DNA of 41,199 bases from Oscillatoriales cyanobacterium CG2_30_44_21 (GCA_001873375.1 MNZA01000207.1:1-41199), one strand, 5' to 3'. Positions 8,693 to 18,736 are shown, counted from the stretch's first letter. Program-made: numbers and translations. Notes: a model not told the origin generated them from the sequence alone.

Positions 8693-8871
8693 TGGTTTTG
8701 TAGATCTATTTCTCCAGTGGCAAGGAGGAAAGTACAGCACAAGAATTTTTTTGCCAAGGTGCAAAGCGCTGTGAGCAACAAATATGTTTCAAAATATTTT
8801 ATTTATAAACTAAACTACTGTATAGTGATATAATCATTTCATTGGTTTAGATTATTGGTTGAAATAACATA

Positions 8872-9090
8872 ATGCAAAAAACAATGGGTAGCGGTCAGTC
8901 TTGGAATCAATCGCAATGGTTGCGCTTAGTCGCAGGCACTATGGTTTTGCTCAGTTTGTCTCTCTCGCTACTCATCAATGCCAACTGGTTATTTTTGACT
9001 GCATTTGTCGGACTGAACTTGCTGCAATCTGCCTTTACCAACTGGTGTCCGTTGATTGTGATACTGCAAAAACTTGGTGTAAGAGAGTGA
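8872..9090 (+). CDS. DUF2892-type inner membrane protein
   Basis: QWLRLVAGTMVLLSLSLSLLINANWLFLTAFVGLNLLQSAFTNWCPLIVILQKLGV, YgaP-C-terminus-like pattern. Confidence 0.8.
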   Translation: MQKTMGSGQSWNQSQWLRLVAGTMVLLSLSLSLLINANWLFLTAFVGLNLLQSAFTNWCPLIVILQKLGVRE

Positions 9091-9181
9091 AAGTTTAAGG
9101 ATGGTGCTTCACGCCATTCTCAAACTAGGAGCATTTATTAAATATTTTTATTAAAAAATTACTTTTTTAGGAGTCGAGACT

Positions 9182-10486
9182 ATGGCTCGTGTTGTTGTGA
9201 TTGGTGCGGGATTAGGCGGATTACCCGCCGCCTATGAATTGAGGCACGTTCTGCCCCGCGAACATAAGATCACGCTGATTTCTAATCAGCCCAAGTTTAC
9301 CTTTGTGCCTTCCCTGCCTTGGGTGGCGCTAGGATTAAAAACCCTTGATAGCATTCAATTAGATTTAGCTAAAACCGTTACTAAGCATGACATTGAGTTC
9401 ATTCATGCAGCAGTCACGGCGATCGATCCCAAATTGAAGCAGATCAAAATGGGCGATGATCGAACCTTGGACTATGACTATGCAGTGATTGCCACGGGAC
9501 CCGAACTAGCGATGGACAATCTCAAGGGATTAGGTCCAGATAATGGCTACACCCAATCGATTTGTAATCCTCACCATGCAACCTTAGCGGGTGAAGCGTG
9601 GGAGAAGTTCTTAGCAAATCCAGGTCCAATCGTGGTCGGTGCATCGCCTGGGGCAAGTTGTTTTGGTCCTGCCTATGAGTTCGCTTTATTAATTCATGAT
9701 GAATTGAAAAAGAGAGGACTGCGATCGCAGGTTCCGATGACCTTCATTACCTCAGAACCCTATGCAGGGCATTTAGGGATTGGCGGTATGGCAAGTTCGC
9801 GCTGGCTGATGCGGAAGTTCATGGCGGATCGGGAAATCGAACTGATGGAAAATACTGCTATTTCCCATTTTGAGCCTAATGAGGTGCATTTAGTCGATGG
9901 GCGAGTGATTCCTTCTAGTTTCACGATGGTTTTACCGCCTTTCCGAGGTCCTAAGTTTCTCCGTGAAGCCGAAGGCTTAACCGATGCTAAGGGCTTTGTG
10001 CCTGTGTTGCCGACCTATCGCCATCCCGAATTTAGCTCGATTTATTCTGTCGGTGTGGTCACGCAATTAAAGGCCGTGGAACAAACACCAATTCCCACAG
10101 GTGCGCCCAAGGTGGGATTGATGTCAGAGGAAATGGCTTTAGCGATCGCCCAAAATATTGCTCTAGAGTTGGGAGTCACTTCTGGTAATCAATTCAAACC
10201 AACCTTGCAAGCAATTTGTTTTGCCGATTTTGGCAATACGGGGGCGCTATTTTTAGCCGATCCGCTTCTGCCTGATGCTTCTGGCGAACGCAAACGCGCT
10301 GTCATTTATCATGGCTTTTTGGTTCCTTTGATTAAAGCAAGTTTCGAGAAGTACTTTCTCACGAAAATGCGCCTTGGTTGGACGATTCCTTGGTGGGAGA
10401 AGCTTGGGTTTAAGGCGATCGGGTTGCCCTTGGTGGAGCCAATTATTCCTGTTCCCGAACCTGAAGCAGTTCCAGTTAAAGCATGA
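9182..10486 (+). CDS. sqr: Sulfide:quinone reductase (FAD-dependent)
   Basis: FAD motif VVIGAGLGGLPAAYEL, DYDYAVIATGPEL; three candidate catalytic cysteines (TQSICNP, GASCFGPAYEF, AICFADFGNTG); VLPPFRG SQR-like motif. Confidence 0.85.
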   Translation: MARVVVIGAGLGGLPAAYELRHVLPREHKITLISNQPKFTFVPSLPWVALGLKTLDSIQLDLAKTVTKHDIEFIHAAVTAIDPKLKQIKMGDDRTLDYDYAVIATGPELAMDNLKGLGPDNGYTQSICNPHHATLAGEAWEKFLANPGPIVVGASPGASCFGPAYEFALLIHDELKKRGLRSQVPMTFITSEPYAGHLGIGGMASSRWLMRKFMADREIELMENTAISHFEPNEVHLVDGRVIPSSFTMVLPPFRGPKFLREAEGLTDAKGFVPVLPTYRHPEFSSIYSVGVVTQLKAVEQTPIPTGAPKVGLMSEEMALAIAQNIALELGVTSGNQFKPTLQAICFADFGNTGALFLADPLLPDASGERKRAVIYHGFLVPLIKASFEKYFLTKMRLGWTIPWWEKLGFKAIGLPLVEPIIPVPEPEAVPVKA

Positions 10487-10505
10487 GTAGGCAGCCGCAT
10501 TTTGA

Positions 10506-10817
10506 ATGGCAGGAGCAGGTATGGACATCACTCTCAATTCCAGCGAAATAGAAATTCTGGCAAATCGTTTCCGCGCTTTGTCAGACCCAACCCGTTTGCA
10601 AATCCTGATGGCAATTTGCAATCAAGAGCGGAGTGTGCAGGATATTTGCGATCGCACGGGACTCCATCAAGGCAATGTATCAAAGCATTTGCGATTGATG
10701 AAGGATGCGGGAGTGGTGGCTTGTCGGCGCGAGAGTGTATGGCGCTATTACCGAGTGATTGATACGGAATTGCTGATGCTATGCAGTTCCCATCGTGGCT
10801 CAGTAATGGTTCCATAA
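10506..10817 (+). CDS. ArsR/SmtB-family transcriptional regulator
   Basis: FRALSDPTRLQILMAI...VQDICDRTGLHQGNVSKHLRLMKDAGVVACRRE wHTH; cysteines at AIC, DIC, AC and LC. Confidence 0.88.
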   Translation: MAGAGMDITLNSSEIEILANRFRALSDPTRLQILMAICNQERSVQDICDRTGLHQGNVSKHLRLMKDAGVVACRRESVWRYYRVIDTELLMLCSSHRGSVMVP

Positions 10818-10829
10818 CAGTTCAAATCT

Positions 10830-11396
10830 TTGATTTCAAAGATAACAAAAACAGAAGACATAAATGCTATGAGTTGCCAAATTCGTCAATTTTTTTCTTG
10901 GTTATTGCTGATCGGCGCGATCGCCATTTTTACCCTAATCGGATTCGGTGTACTTGATACGCCGAGTGCATCGGCGGCAATTCGCCAACTCGAAGAAGCA
11001 CCAAATCAAATGGTCTATCAATCGCGCCAATCCCTCAAAGATCAGCATGGCAATACTTGGCAAACAATCGCTTTCAAGCGATCGCGTCCCGATGGCAATA
11101 GTAGCTTTGAGTTACGCTTGGTGGGGTTCCCCAATTTGGTGGCGATCAATCATGCTCAGCCTTTGACTTTAACTAACTCTTTGGGTAAAACCCTCATGGC
11201 GGCTGATACCTCTAGCAATATTTTCAAAGAGGGAGCGCAGGGGAATGTCGGACAGTACAATCTGCAACCTTTGTTAGCGGAGTTGCAAGCGGAGATTCCT
11301 TTAAAGATTTCTCTGCCCATGCTCAAAGGTGAAGCGATTAGTCTGGCGGTTCCCCCTGCATTAGTTGCAGAATGGCAGACTGTGGCGAATTATTAG
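10830..11396 (+). CDS. DUF3122-like exported protein
   Basis: Signal peptide ending ASAAI; RQLEEAPNQMVYQSRQSLKDQHGNTWQTIAFKR pattern. Start may be 10869. Confidence 0.65.
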   Translation: MISKITKTEDINAMSCQIRQFFSWLLLIGAIAIFTLIGFGVLDTPSASAAIRQLEEAPNQMVYQSRQSLKDQHGNTWQTIAFKRSRPDGNSSFELRLVGFPNLVAINHAQPLTLTNSLGKTLMAADTSSNIFKEGAQGNVGQYNLQPLLAELQAEIPLKISLPMLKGEAISLAVPPALVAEWQTVANY

Positions 11397-11496
11397 CCCT
11401 CACCCCCCAGCCCCCTCTCCCTCAATGAGAGAGGGGGAGTAAGAGAAGAGTCTTGTTCCCCTCTCCCTCAATGGGAGAGGGGCTAGGGGTGAGGGT
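11397..11496. repeat. Palindromic repeat family B, two-arm copy
   Basis: ccctcaccccccagccccctctccctcaatgagagaggggg...cccctctccctcaatgggagaggggctaggggtgagggt. Confidence 0.8.
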
Positions 11497-11539
11497 CTTA
11501 TCCAAATCTAAAATAACTTAGGAAACTTAGGAGAAAACA

Positions 11540-11935
11540 ATGGCAGATTTATTTTCCCATGAATGGATGGAATCCTTTGGTAATCTGTGGAATGCAGATC
11601 CACAAATTGTTGATTCTTTGGCGAAGATTCACTTCAATTCCACGATTGGTTATGGATTTGAAAGTGATGAGCAGCCTAAAGGGGTAATTGTGGTGGAAGA
11701 GGGGAAAGTAATTTCCGCAGGGGCATATGCTGGTCAGGTTCTCAATTGGGACTTGCGAGCCGACCTCTCCCATTGGCAAAAGTGGACAAATAAGGGTTTA
11801 GACATGATGGGCTTGAGCATGGCATATATGAGCCGCAAGCTGCAATTCCGTGTCGGTGACTACACAGCGATGATTAAAGATCCGCGCATGGCTTCGCCAT
11901 TTATCAAGTCATTTTCCGTGATGAGCAGGGTTTAA
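11540..11935 (+). CDS. SCP2/sterol-carrier-like domain protein
   Basis: GVIVVEEGKVISAGAY...DLRADLSHWQKWTNKGLDMMGLSMAYMSRKLQFRVGDYTAMIKDPRMASPFIKSFSVM resembles SCP2-like proteins of sulfur-metabolism clusters. Confidence 0.6.
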   Translation: MADLFSHEWMESFGNLWNADPQIVDSLAKIHFNSTIGYGFESDEQPKGVIVVEEGKVISAGAYAGQVLNWDLRADLSHWQKWTNKGLDMMGLSMAYMSRKLQFRVGDYTAMIKDPRMASPFIKSFSVMSRV

Positions 11936-11937
11936 AG

Positions 11938-12014
11938 AGATCCCCCTCAATCTCCCTTGTAAAGGGGGAAGCAGAAAATTCTCCCCCCTTTACAAGGGGG
12001 GCTGGGGGGGATCT
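11938..12014. repeat. Palindromic repeat family A (agatccccctcaat...gggggatct), two-arm copy
   Basis: Same ends and core as 17151-17195, 18737-18812 and 35416-35651. Confidence 0.85.
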
Positions 12015-12046
12015 TCCAAATCTATAAAACACAAATTTCTAAAACA

Positions 12047-12403
12047 ATGAATAGTAAACAAAACAAACAGAAATCAGCTAAAAAGCCAGTCCTAAAATCT
12101 TCGCCTCTAACTCCTTCGCAATTGCAGTCGCGCCAAGAGCAATTACTTGTAATCGATGTACGCGGCTGGTTTGAGTATTTCATGGGACATATCGCAGGGG
12201 CAAAAAGAATGAGCCGAGATCGCATTCTCAAAGAAATTCCCAAAGATCAAGCGATCGCGATTACTTGCCTGTCGGGACATCGTAGCGATATGGCAGCACA
12301 ATGGTTAGTCTCTGAGGGCTATAGTAAGGTGCATAGTTTGCAGGGTGGCTTACTGGCTTGGCAAGGCGCTGGCTATCCTGTGCATCGTGGCAATCAACCT
12401 TAA
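12047..12403 (+). CDS. Rhodanese-like domain protein
   Basis: LLVIDVRGWFEYFMGHIAGAKRM, active site CLSGHRSD. Confidence 0.88.
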   Translation: MNSKQNKQKSAKKPVLKSSPLTPSQLQSRQEQLLVIDVRGWFEYFMGHIAGAKRMSRDRILKEIPKDQAIAITCLSGHRSDMAAQWLVSEGYSKVHSLQGGLLAWQGAGYPVHRGNQP

Positions 12404-12435
12404 TCCTTAATATTCACGCAGGAAGGCTTAATCCT

Positions 12436-13779
12436 ATGACTCACAGCACATCAGACCAACCGATCCATGAATCTCTCCAGCAAACGGGCGATCAATTAAT
12501 TGAAGGAACTAATGAGCCGCCCCAAAAATTGCCATCATCCAAAACCTTGCCTAAGCTATCACCCAAAGGATGGGGAATCTTAATTGGTGGGGTGTTGCTG
12601 CTGACAGGTGGAACTTGGACAGTTTTGCAAATGAACCGATCGCCTAATTCGCCAGAAACAGCCGCCACTCAAGCGATCGCAGTTTCTACAGTTACCTTAA
12701 AATCGCAATCGGTGACGAATACCTTAGAATTATCTGGCTCCATTCGTCCTGTGGAACAGGCTACGCTCTCCACAAGGGTAATGGGTCGGATTACGGCTTT
12801 GTCATTGGAATCAGGCGATCGCTTCCGTAAAGGTGATGTCCTCGCTAGTATTGATGTGATGGATCTCAATGCTCAAACGGGACAGGCTGAATTAGGTGTC
12901 GCCCAAGCCCAAGCGGAAGTATTTCGTTCTCAAGCGAGTCTCAATCAATTGGAATCGCAGAAATTAGAGGCACAATCGGCTTTGCGCTTGGCACAGGTCA
13001 CGCAATCGCGAACATCTCGACTGCAAGCCGAAGGTGCGGTTTCGCAATCAGCATTAGATGATGCGAATACGGCGCTCGAACAGGCAAGGGCAAGGGTCGC
13101 CCAGTCAGAAGCAGGGATTCGGCAGTCACAGGCGGCGATCGAGCAAACCCAAGCGGCAGTAAGTCGCGCCGAACTGAGTGTTGTTTCATCAGATATCAGT
13201 GCCAGTTACGGTACAATCTTCGCCCCCTTTGATGGTGTGGTCGTGCAGAAGATGGCTTACGAAGGCGAAATGGCAGCCCCTGGAACTCCATTATTGAAAG
13301 TGGAAAATCCCAATAAACTGGAGCTAGAAATTTCTGTGCCTGAAGAGAATCTGCGCTTAGTGCGGGTTGGGCAAGCGGTTAAAGTCCAGTTTGATGCGGT
13401 TAACCAAACCATCAATGGCACAATTCAACAAATTGTCCCCGCAGCCAATGCTCAATCGCGCAGCTTTATGGTCAAAATTCCATTGAATAATTCCAATAAA
13501 TTAATTTCGGGAATGTTTGGCAGGATTGCTTTACCCATCGGTGCAAATAAAGAGACTCTATTTGTTCCCAATACGGCCCTGATCCAACGCGGACAGTTGC
13601 AAGGAGTCTATGTGGTGGAAAGTGTGGATGAGAAGGCGATCGCGGTCCTGCGTTGGGTGAAAACAGGCAAAACTCAAAATGAACAAATCGAGATTGTATC
13701 GGGATTGAAAACAGGCGATCGCATCATTACCAGCAACATCGGTCAACTCAGCGACGGTCAACCCGTTGCATTGCGGTAA
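12436..13779 (+). CDS. RND efflux periplasmic adaptor (HlyD/AcrA family)
   Basis: LELSGSIRPVEQATLSTRVMGRI...GDRFRKGDVLASID, long coiled coil, IFAPFDGVVV; start at 12436 (MTHSTSDQ) preferred over 12358. Confidence 0.9.
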   Translation: MTHSTSDQPIHESLQQTGDQLIEGTNEPPQKLPSSKTLPKLSPKGWGILIGGVLLLTGGTWTVLQMNRSPNSPETAATQAIAVSTVTLKSQSVTNTLELSGSIRPVEQATLSTRVMGRITALSLESGDRFRKGDVLASIDVMDLNAQTGQAELGVAQAQAEVFRSQASLNQLESQKLEAQSALRLAQVTQSRTSRLQAEGAVSQSALDDANTALEQARARVAQSEAGIRQSQAAIEQTQAAVSRAELSVVSSDISASYGTIFAPFDGVVVQKMAYEGEMAAPGTPLLKVENPNKLELEISVPEENLRLVRVGQAVKVQFDAVNQTINGTIQQIVPAANAQSRSFMVKIPLNNSNKLISGMFGRIALPIGANKETLFVPNTALIQRGQLQGVYVVESVDEKAIAVLRWVKTGKTQNEQIEIVSGLKTGDRIITSNIGQLSDGQPVALR

Positions 13780-13791
13780 AAGGAGGAAATT

Positions 13792-16700
13792 ATGCAAGAT
13801 TCACCAAATGGTCTTAATGGCTCGCAGTCGCCGCCACCGCGGCACAAGTTAGGTTTTGTCGGTCAATTAGCGAAGCAATTTATTGATTCTAAACTAACTC
13901 CCTTGATTATCATTGTGGCGATTCTGTTGGGAATTGGCGCAACTCTGATGTTACCAAGGGAAGAAGAACCACAAATTACTGTGCCGATCGCCGATGTATT
14001 TGTGCAGATGCCAGGCGCTTCGGCTAAGGATGTGGAACAGCGCGTCACAGTGCCGATGGAGAAGTTGATTAAAGAATTGCCAGGAGTGGAATATGTTTAC
14101 TCCACTTCACGCCCCGGATCGTCTTTAGTGATCGTCAGATTTGTAGTCGGGCAGAATACAGAAGATGCCATTGTTCAGCTTTACAACAAGCTCTATGCCA
14201 ATTTTGACAAAATTCCTGCGGGAGTTTCCCAACCACTCATTAAGTCACGCGCGATTAATGATGTGCCAATTCTGGCGCTGACCCTTTCAGGAGATGGGGT
14301 TTCAGGCACGGAATTACGACAGATTGCGGCGCAATTGGACGAGCAGATCAAGCAAGTTCCTGATGTTTCAGAAACAACGATCATTGGCGGACAGAAGCGC
14401 CAACTGCGGGTAGAGCTAGATCCCACGCGCTTAAAGGCTTATGGACTCACCCCTCTAGAAATTTCCCAAGCATTTCAGTCCCAAAACTCAGAACTAGCGG
14501 GTGGAGCTTTAAGCCAAAATAACCAATCCTTTTTGGTGCGAACTCAAAGTTTTATCCGATCGCCTGAAGATGCCAAAGGTTTAGTGGTGGCAGTGGCGAA
14601 TAATCAGCCCGTATATTTGCGGGATGTGGCAGTCGTCACCGATGGTGCAGAAGAGCCTGCTAGTTATGTCTTGTTTGGCTATGGCGATGTTGCTCATCAC
14701 GATCAAAAAGAAGCACCAACTAAGCATCAAGGTGAAACTGAAGCTGTCACGATCGCGATCGCTAAACGTGGCGGTGCGAATGCAATTCAAGTTTCCCATC
14801 ACGTCTTACATAAATTAGAAGAGATTAAGCATAACTACATTCCCAAGAATATCGATCTGACCGTTACCCGTGACTATGGCGAAACCGCCGCCGAACGCTC
14901 CAACGAATTGCTCTTTCATATGCTGATTGCTGTGGGTTCGGTGACGGTGCTGATGTGGTTTGCCATGGGGCGCAGAGAGGCGACCGTGGTGGCAGTGTCG
15001 ATTCCTGTGACCTTAGCGCTAACCCTTGCCAGCTTTGTCTTTTACGGATTCTCTCTCAATCGCGTTACCTTCTTTGCCTTGATCTTCTCCATTGGCATTC
15101 TCGTTGATGATGCGATCGTGGTTGTAGAAAATGTCGGTCGTCATTTGGATCTTCCCGAAAATGTAACTCGTCTCAAATATTCTCCCAATCGTCACAATAC
15201 CTTGAGACAGATTGTGCTGGAGGCAGTCGATGAAGTGGGGAACCCCACAATTTTGGCAACGGTGGCGGTCATAGCCGCGATCTTACCGATGGCATTTGTG
15301 GGCGGATTGATGGGACCCTATATGCGTCCGATTCCCTTGGGTGCTTCCGCCGCGATGATTTTCTCGGCTTTAGTTGCCTTCATTGTCGTGCCTTGGACAA
15401 CCCTGAAAGTTTTTGCAGGCGGTCATCATGGCGGACATCAAGCAGGTGAAGAAGATGTCCTTAGCAAGCTCTATCGCCGCTTTATGTATCCTCTGGTGCA
15501 TTATCCCAAAAGGGGAACAACCTTCTTAGTTGCGACAACATTGGCTTTAGTAGTGATTGTCGTGGGAATGGCAGGATTCAAATTAGTAATTCTGAAGATG
15601 CTTCCCTTTGATAATAAGAGCGAGTTGCAAGTAGTAGTGAATATGCCCGAAGGCACGACCCTAGAGCAGACAGCGAGAGCAACTAGAGAACTGGGACAGT
15701 ATCTAGCCTCTGTACCTGAAGTTACCCATTATCAAAGCTATATCGGCACTTCTTCTCCTTACAATTTCAACGGATTAGTGCGCCATTACTTTTTGCGATC
15801 GGGTTCCAATGTTGCTGATATTCAGGTCAACTTTTTACCAAGGGAAGAGCGCAAACGGCAGAGCCATGACATCGCCAAAGCGATGCGTCCTTATCTCAAG
15901 GAAATCGGCGATCACTATAGTGCGCGGATTCAAGTTGCCGAAATCCCCCCAGGGCCGCCTGTACTGCAAACCTTAGTGACGGAAGTCTATGGACCTAATT
16001 ACCAAGGACAGATTGATGTTGCCAAAGAAATCTATCAATTGTATAAATCCACTGATGGTGTGGTGGATGTGGATTGGTATGTGGAATCACCCCAAACTGA
16101 TTATCATTTGGTAATCGATCGCGAAAAAGCAACTCTCAATGGCATCAGTCCCGCCCAAATTTCCCAAGTTTTACAAATGGCAATTTCGGGTCAGAATGTG
16201 GGCTTACTCCATGATGAAAATTCCCGCGAGGATGTGGCGATTAATCTTCGCTTCAGTCAGTCCAGTCGCAACAGCCTAGAGGATCTCAAGGCTCTCAATG
16301 TCAAGGGTGCAAATGGTAATCTCGTTCCCCTCAGTTCCCTTGTCAAAACCGAAACCGCCACCGTTGATACGAGTATCTATCACAAAAATCTTCAGCCCGT
16401 AGTCTATGTCTTAGGCGATGTATCTGGTCGAGTGGAGAGTTCTGTCTATGCGATGTTGGCTCTGCAACCGCAGATCGACAAAATCACACCGCCCACAGGC
16501 GCGAAAGTGCAGACATTTCTCACCGAACAACCGCCGAATACGGAAACCTATTCCATGAAATGGGATGGGGAATGGCAAGTTACCTATGAAGTCTTTCGGG
16601 ATTTGAGTATTGCCTTTGCGGTGGTGATGCTGCTGATTTATGCCCTCGTGGTCGGCTGGTTCCAATCCTTCACTACGCCCCTCGCGATCATGGTTGCCAT

Positions 16701-17136
16701 TCCCTTCTCTCTCGTGGGGATTATGCCAGCCCATTGGTTGATGGGTTCCTTTTTCACGGCAACTTCAATGATTGGCTTTATTGCGGGTGCAGGAATTGTA
16801 GTACGCAACTCGATTATTCTGGTTGATTTTATTGAGTTGCGCCTCAAGGAAGGAATGCCCCTCGAAGAAGCGGTGATCGATGCGGGAGCCGTGCGTTTCC
16901 GTCCAATGTTGCTGACTGCCGCCGCCGTCATTGTTGGATCGGCAATCATTCTCGCCGACCCGATTTTCCAAGGTTTAGCGATCTCGCTGATGGCAGGTGA
17001 AATTGCATCCTTATTACTTTCGCGATCAGCAGTTCCAATTCTCTACTACAAACTCTGGCGCAATAAGAAACCGCCAATTTTAGAATCTGCCGAGGAAGAA
17101 CAGGAAATCGCGATCGCCGCTACTGTTGACATCTAA
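13792..17136 (+). CDS. RND efflux permease (AcrB/HAE-type)
   Basis: 1114 aa, tandem RND architecture, [36 protein letters not shown]; His-rich insert [13 protein letters not shown]. Confidence 0.92.
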   Translation: MQDSPNGLNGSQSPPPRHKLGFVGQLAKQFIDSKLTPLIIIVAILLGIGATLMLPREEEPQITVPIADVFVQMPGASAKDVEQRVTVPMEKLIKELPGVEYVYSTSRPGSSLVIVRFVVGQNTEDAIVQLYNKLYANFDKIPAGVSQPLIKSRAINDVPILALTLSGDGVSGTELRQIAAQLDEQIKQVPDVSETTIIGGQKRQLRVELDPTRLKAYGLTPLEISQAFQSQNSELAGGALSQNNQSFLVRTQSFIRSPEDAKGLVVAVANNQPVYLRDVAVVTDGAEEPASYVLFGYGDVAHHDQKEAPTKHQGETEAVTIAIAKRGGANAIQVSHHVLHKLEEIKHNYIPKNIDLTVTRDYGETAAERSNELLFHMLIAVGSVTVLMWFAMGRREATVVAVSIPVTLALTLASFVFYGFSLNRVTFFALIFSIGILVDDAIVVVENVGRHLDLPENVTRLKYSPNRHNTLRQIVLEAVDEVGNPTILATVAVIAAILPMAFVGGLMGPYMRPIPLGASAAMIFSALVAFIVVPWTTLKVFAGGHHGGHQAGEEDVLSKLYRRFMYPLVHYPKRGTTFLVATTLALVVIVVGMAGFKLVILKMLPFDNKSELQVVVNMPEGTTLEQTARATRELGQYLASVPEVTHYQSYIGTSSPYNFNGLVRHYFLRSGSNVADIQVNFLPREERKRQSHDIAKAMRPYLKEIGDHYSARIQVAEIPPGPPVLQTLVTEVYGPNYQGQIDVAKEIYQLYKSTDGVVDVDWYVESPQTDYHLVIDREKATLNGISPAQISQVLQMAISGQNVGLLHDENSREDVAINLRFSQSSRNSLEDLKALNVKGANGNLVPLSSLVKTETATVDTSIYHKNLQPVVYVLGDVSGRVESSVYAMLALQPQIDKITPPTGAKVQTFLTEQPPNTETYSMKWDGEWQVTYEVFRDLSIAFAVVMLLIYALVVGWFQSFTTPLAIMVAIPFSLVGIMPAHWLMGSFFTATSMIGFIAGAGIVVRNSIILVDFIELRLKEGMPLEEAVIDAGAVRFRPMLLTAAAVIVGSAIILADPIFQGLAISLMAGEIASLLLSRSAVPILYYKLWRNKKPPILESAEEEQEIAIAATVDI

Positions 17137-17150
17137 AAAAACAAATCAAG

Positions 17151-17195
17151 AGATCCCCCTCAATCCCCCTTGTAAAGGGGGGCTGGGGGGGATCT
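17151..17195. repeat. Palindromic repeat family A, short copy
   Basis: agatccccctcaatcccccttgtaaaggggggctgggggggatct. Confidence 0.85.
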
Positions 17196-17229
17196 TAAAC
17201 AGACTCTGACACTACACTCAAAAGAATTA

Positions 17230-17907
17230 ATGGAACCGATTCGCATCTCTTACTATTCCGATGTCCTTTGCATTTGGGCATATATCGCCCAAATCCGTCT
17301 CGATGAACTCGCTGCTAACTTTCCCGATCATGTGGCGATCGACTATCATTTCTTCCCTATATTTGGTAATGCCCATGAAAAATTAGAAAAAAGTTGGCGC
17401 GATCGCGGTGGGTTGCGTGGCTATAGCGATCATGTGCATACAGTCGCAGCTAAGTTTCCCCATATCACCGTGCATCCCGATGTCTGGGTCGTGAATACAC
17501 CGACCTCAGCCACCTCCTGTCATCTATTTCTAAATGCAGTTCAACTATTAGAAATCAAAGGACTGATTCCCAAATCTGAAAAAATATTTGAGAAAGCCAA
17601 TTGGGAAGTTCGCCGCGCCTTTTTTGCGGAAACTGCCGATGTTAGCGATCGTCAAGTCCAGTTTCAGATTGCCGAGAAATTAGGTATTGCGATCGCCGAT
17701 CTGCAAGCTCAAATCGATAGTGGCGCAGCCTATGCATTGCTATCAAGGGATTTCGAGTTAATTCGCGAAAAAACTGTTTCCGTTAGTCCCACAATGATCT
17801 TCAACGAAGGACGACAAAGGCTAAATGGCAATGTCGGCTATCGGGTGATTGAGGCAAACATTCGCGAGTTGTTGAATAATCCCGAAGATGAACATTCTTG
17901 GTGTTAA
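17230..17907 (+). CDS. DsbA-family (FrnE/HCCA isomerase-like) thioredoxin-fold protein
   Basis: MEPIRISYYSDVLCIWAYIAQIRLDEL N-terminus and SVSPTMIFNEGRQRLNGNVGYRVIEANIREL C-terminus; active-site position reads CIWA rather than CxxC. Confidence 0.78.
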   Translation: MEPIRISYYSDVLCIWAYIAQIRLDELAANFPDHVAIDYHFFPIFGNAHEKLEKSWRDRGGLRGYSDHVHTVAAKFPHITVHPDVWVVNTPTSATSCHLFLNAVQLLEIKGLIPKSEKIFEKANWEVRRAFFAETADVSDRQVQFQIAEKLGIAIADLQAQIDSGAAYALLSRDFELIREKTVSVSPTMIFNEGRQRLNGNVGYRVIEANIRELLNNPEDEHSWC

Positions 17908-17951
17908 GGGGCTTGCCACTACTTGCAGGGACGATCGCTACATCAATAGTT

Positions 17952-17998
17952 GGTTTTGTCCTTGACATTATATATCGCCATATAGTAATATATTGAGA
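17952..17998 (+). promoter_or_regulatory. Promoter with AT-rich dyad upstream of persulfide dioxygenase
   Basis: TTGACA - 18 nt - TAATAT spanning TTATATATCGCCATATAGTAATATAT, about 40-60 bp upstream of the ATG at 18028. Confidence 0.5.
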
Positions 17999-18027
17999 GA
18001 GTTTTAAAAGTTTGGAAATTTACTGCC

Positions 18028-18726
18028 ATGCTATTTCGCCAATTATTCGATCAAGAGACAGGAACCTATACCTACCTAATTGCTGACCCAGTTAGCAAGG
18101 AAACAGTCCTCGTCGATCCAGTTTTAGAACAAGTTGAGCGTGATCTTAAACTCTTGAGAGAGTTGGGTTTGACCCTAAAATTTTGTTTGGAAACCCATAT
18201 TCACGCTGACCACATCACAGGTACGGGCAAATTACGCGAACTCACGGGTTGTGAAGGCATTGTTCCTGAAAATGCCCATGCTGCCTGTGCCAACCGCTAT
18301 GTCAAACATGAAGAAGTTTTAAATGTGGGGGAAATTAAAATTCAGGCGATCGCCACATCTGGACATACCGACAGCCATATGTCTTTCTTGGTTGATGGCA
18401 CACATTTATTAACGGGTGATGCCCTTCTCATTCGCGGCTGCGGACGCACCGACTTCCAAAGCGGCGATGCGGGTACTTTGTACGATCATGTCACCCAAAG
18501 GCTGTTTACTCTGCCCGATACTACCTTCGTTTATCCTGGACATGACTATCGCGGCAATTTGGTATCCACCATTGGCGAAGAGAAACAATGGAATCCGCGT
18601 TTTGTAGGGCGCGATCGCGCTCAGTTTATTGAGTTTATGGGTAGTCTCAATCTGCCTAATCCCAAAAAGATTGCCGAAGCCGTACCCGCTAATGAGCGTT
18701 GTGGCAAGGTTGCACTTGCGGTTTAA
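18028..18726 (+). CDS. Persulfide dioxygenase (ETHE1/Blh-type MBL-fold hydrolase)
   Basis: MBL motif THIHADHITG, SGHTDSHMSFLVDG, LLIRGCGRTDFQSGD, YPGHDYRG; ETHE1-like iron-site pattern. Confidence 0.87.
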   Translation: MLFRQLFDQETGTYTYLIADPVSKETVLVDPVLEQVERDLKLLRELGLTLKFCLETHIHADHITGTGKLRELTGCEGIVPENAHAACANRYVKHEEVLNVGEIKIQAIATSGHTDSHMSFLVDGTHLLTGDALLIRGCGRTDFQSGDAGTLYDHVTQRLFTLPDTTFVYPGHDYRGNLVSTIGEEKQWNPRFVGRDRAQFIEFMGSLNLPNPKKIAEAVPANERCGKVALAV

Positions 18727-18736
18727 TTGATAAAAT

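Noticed and set aside
11397-12014. Possible CRISPR array from clustered repeats
   Set aside because: The repeats are palindromic interspersed elements with no regular spacers and no cas genes nearby.
16411-16971. Overlapping minus-strand ORFs inside the RND permease
   Set aside because: Antisense shadow ORFs of a strong RND coding frame.
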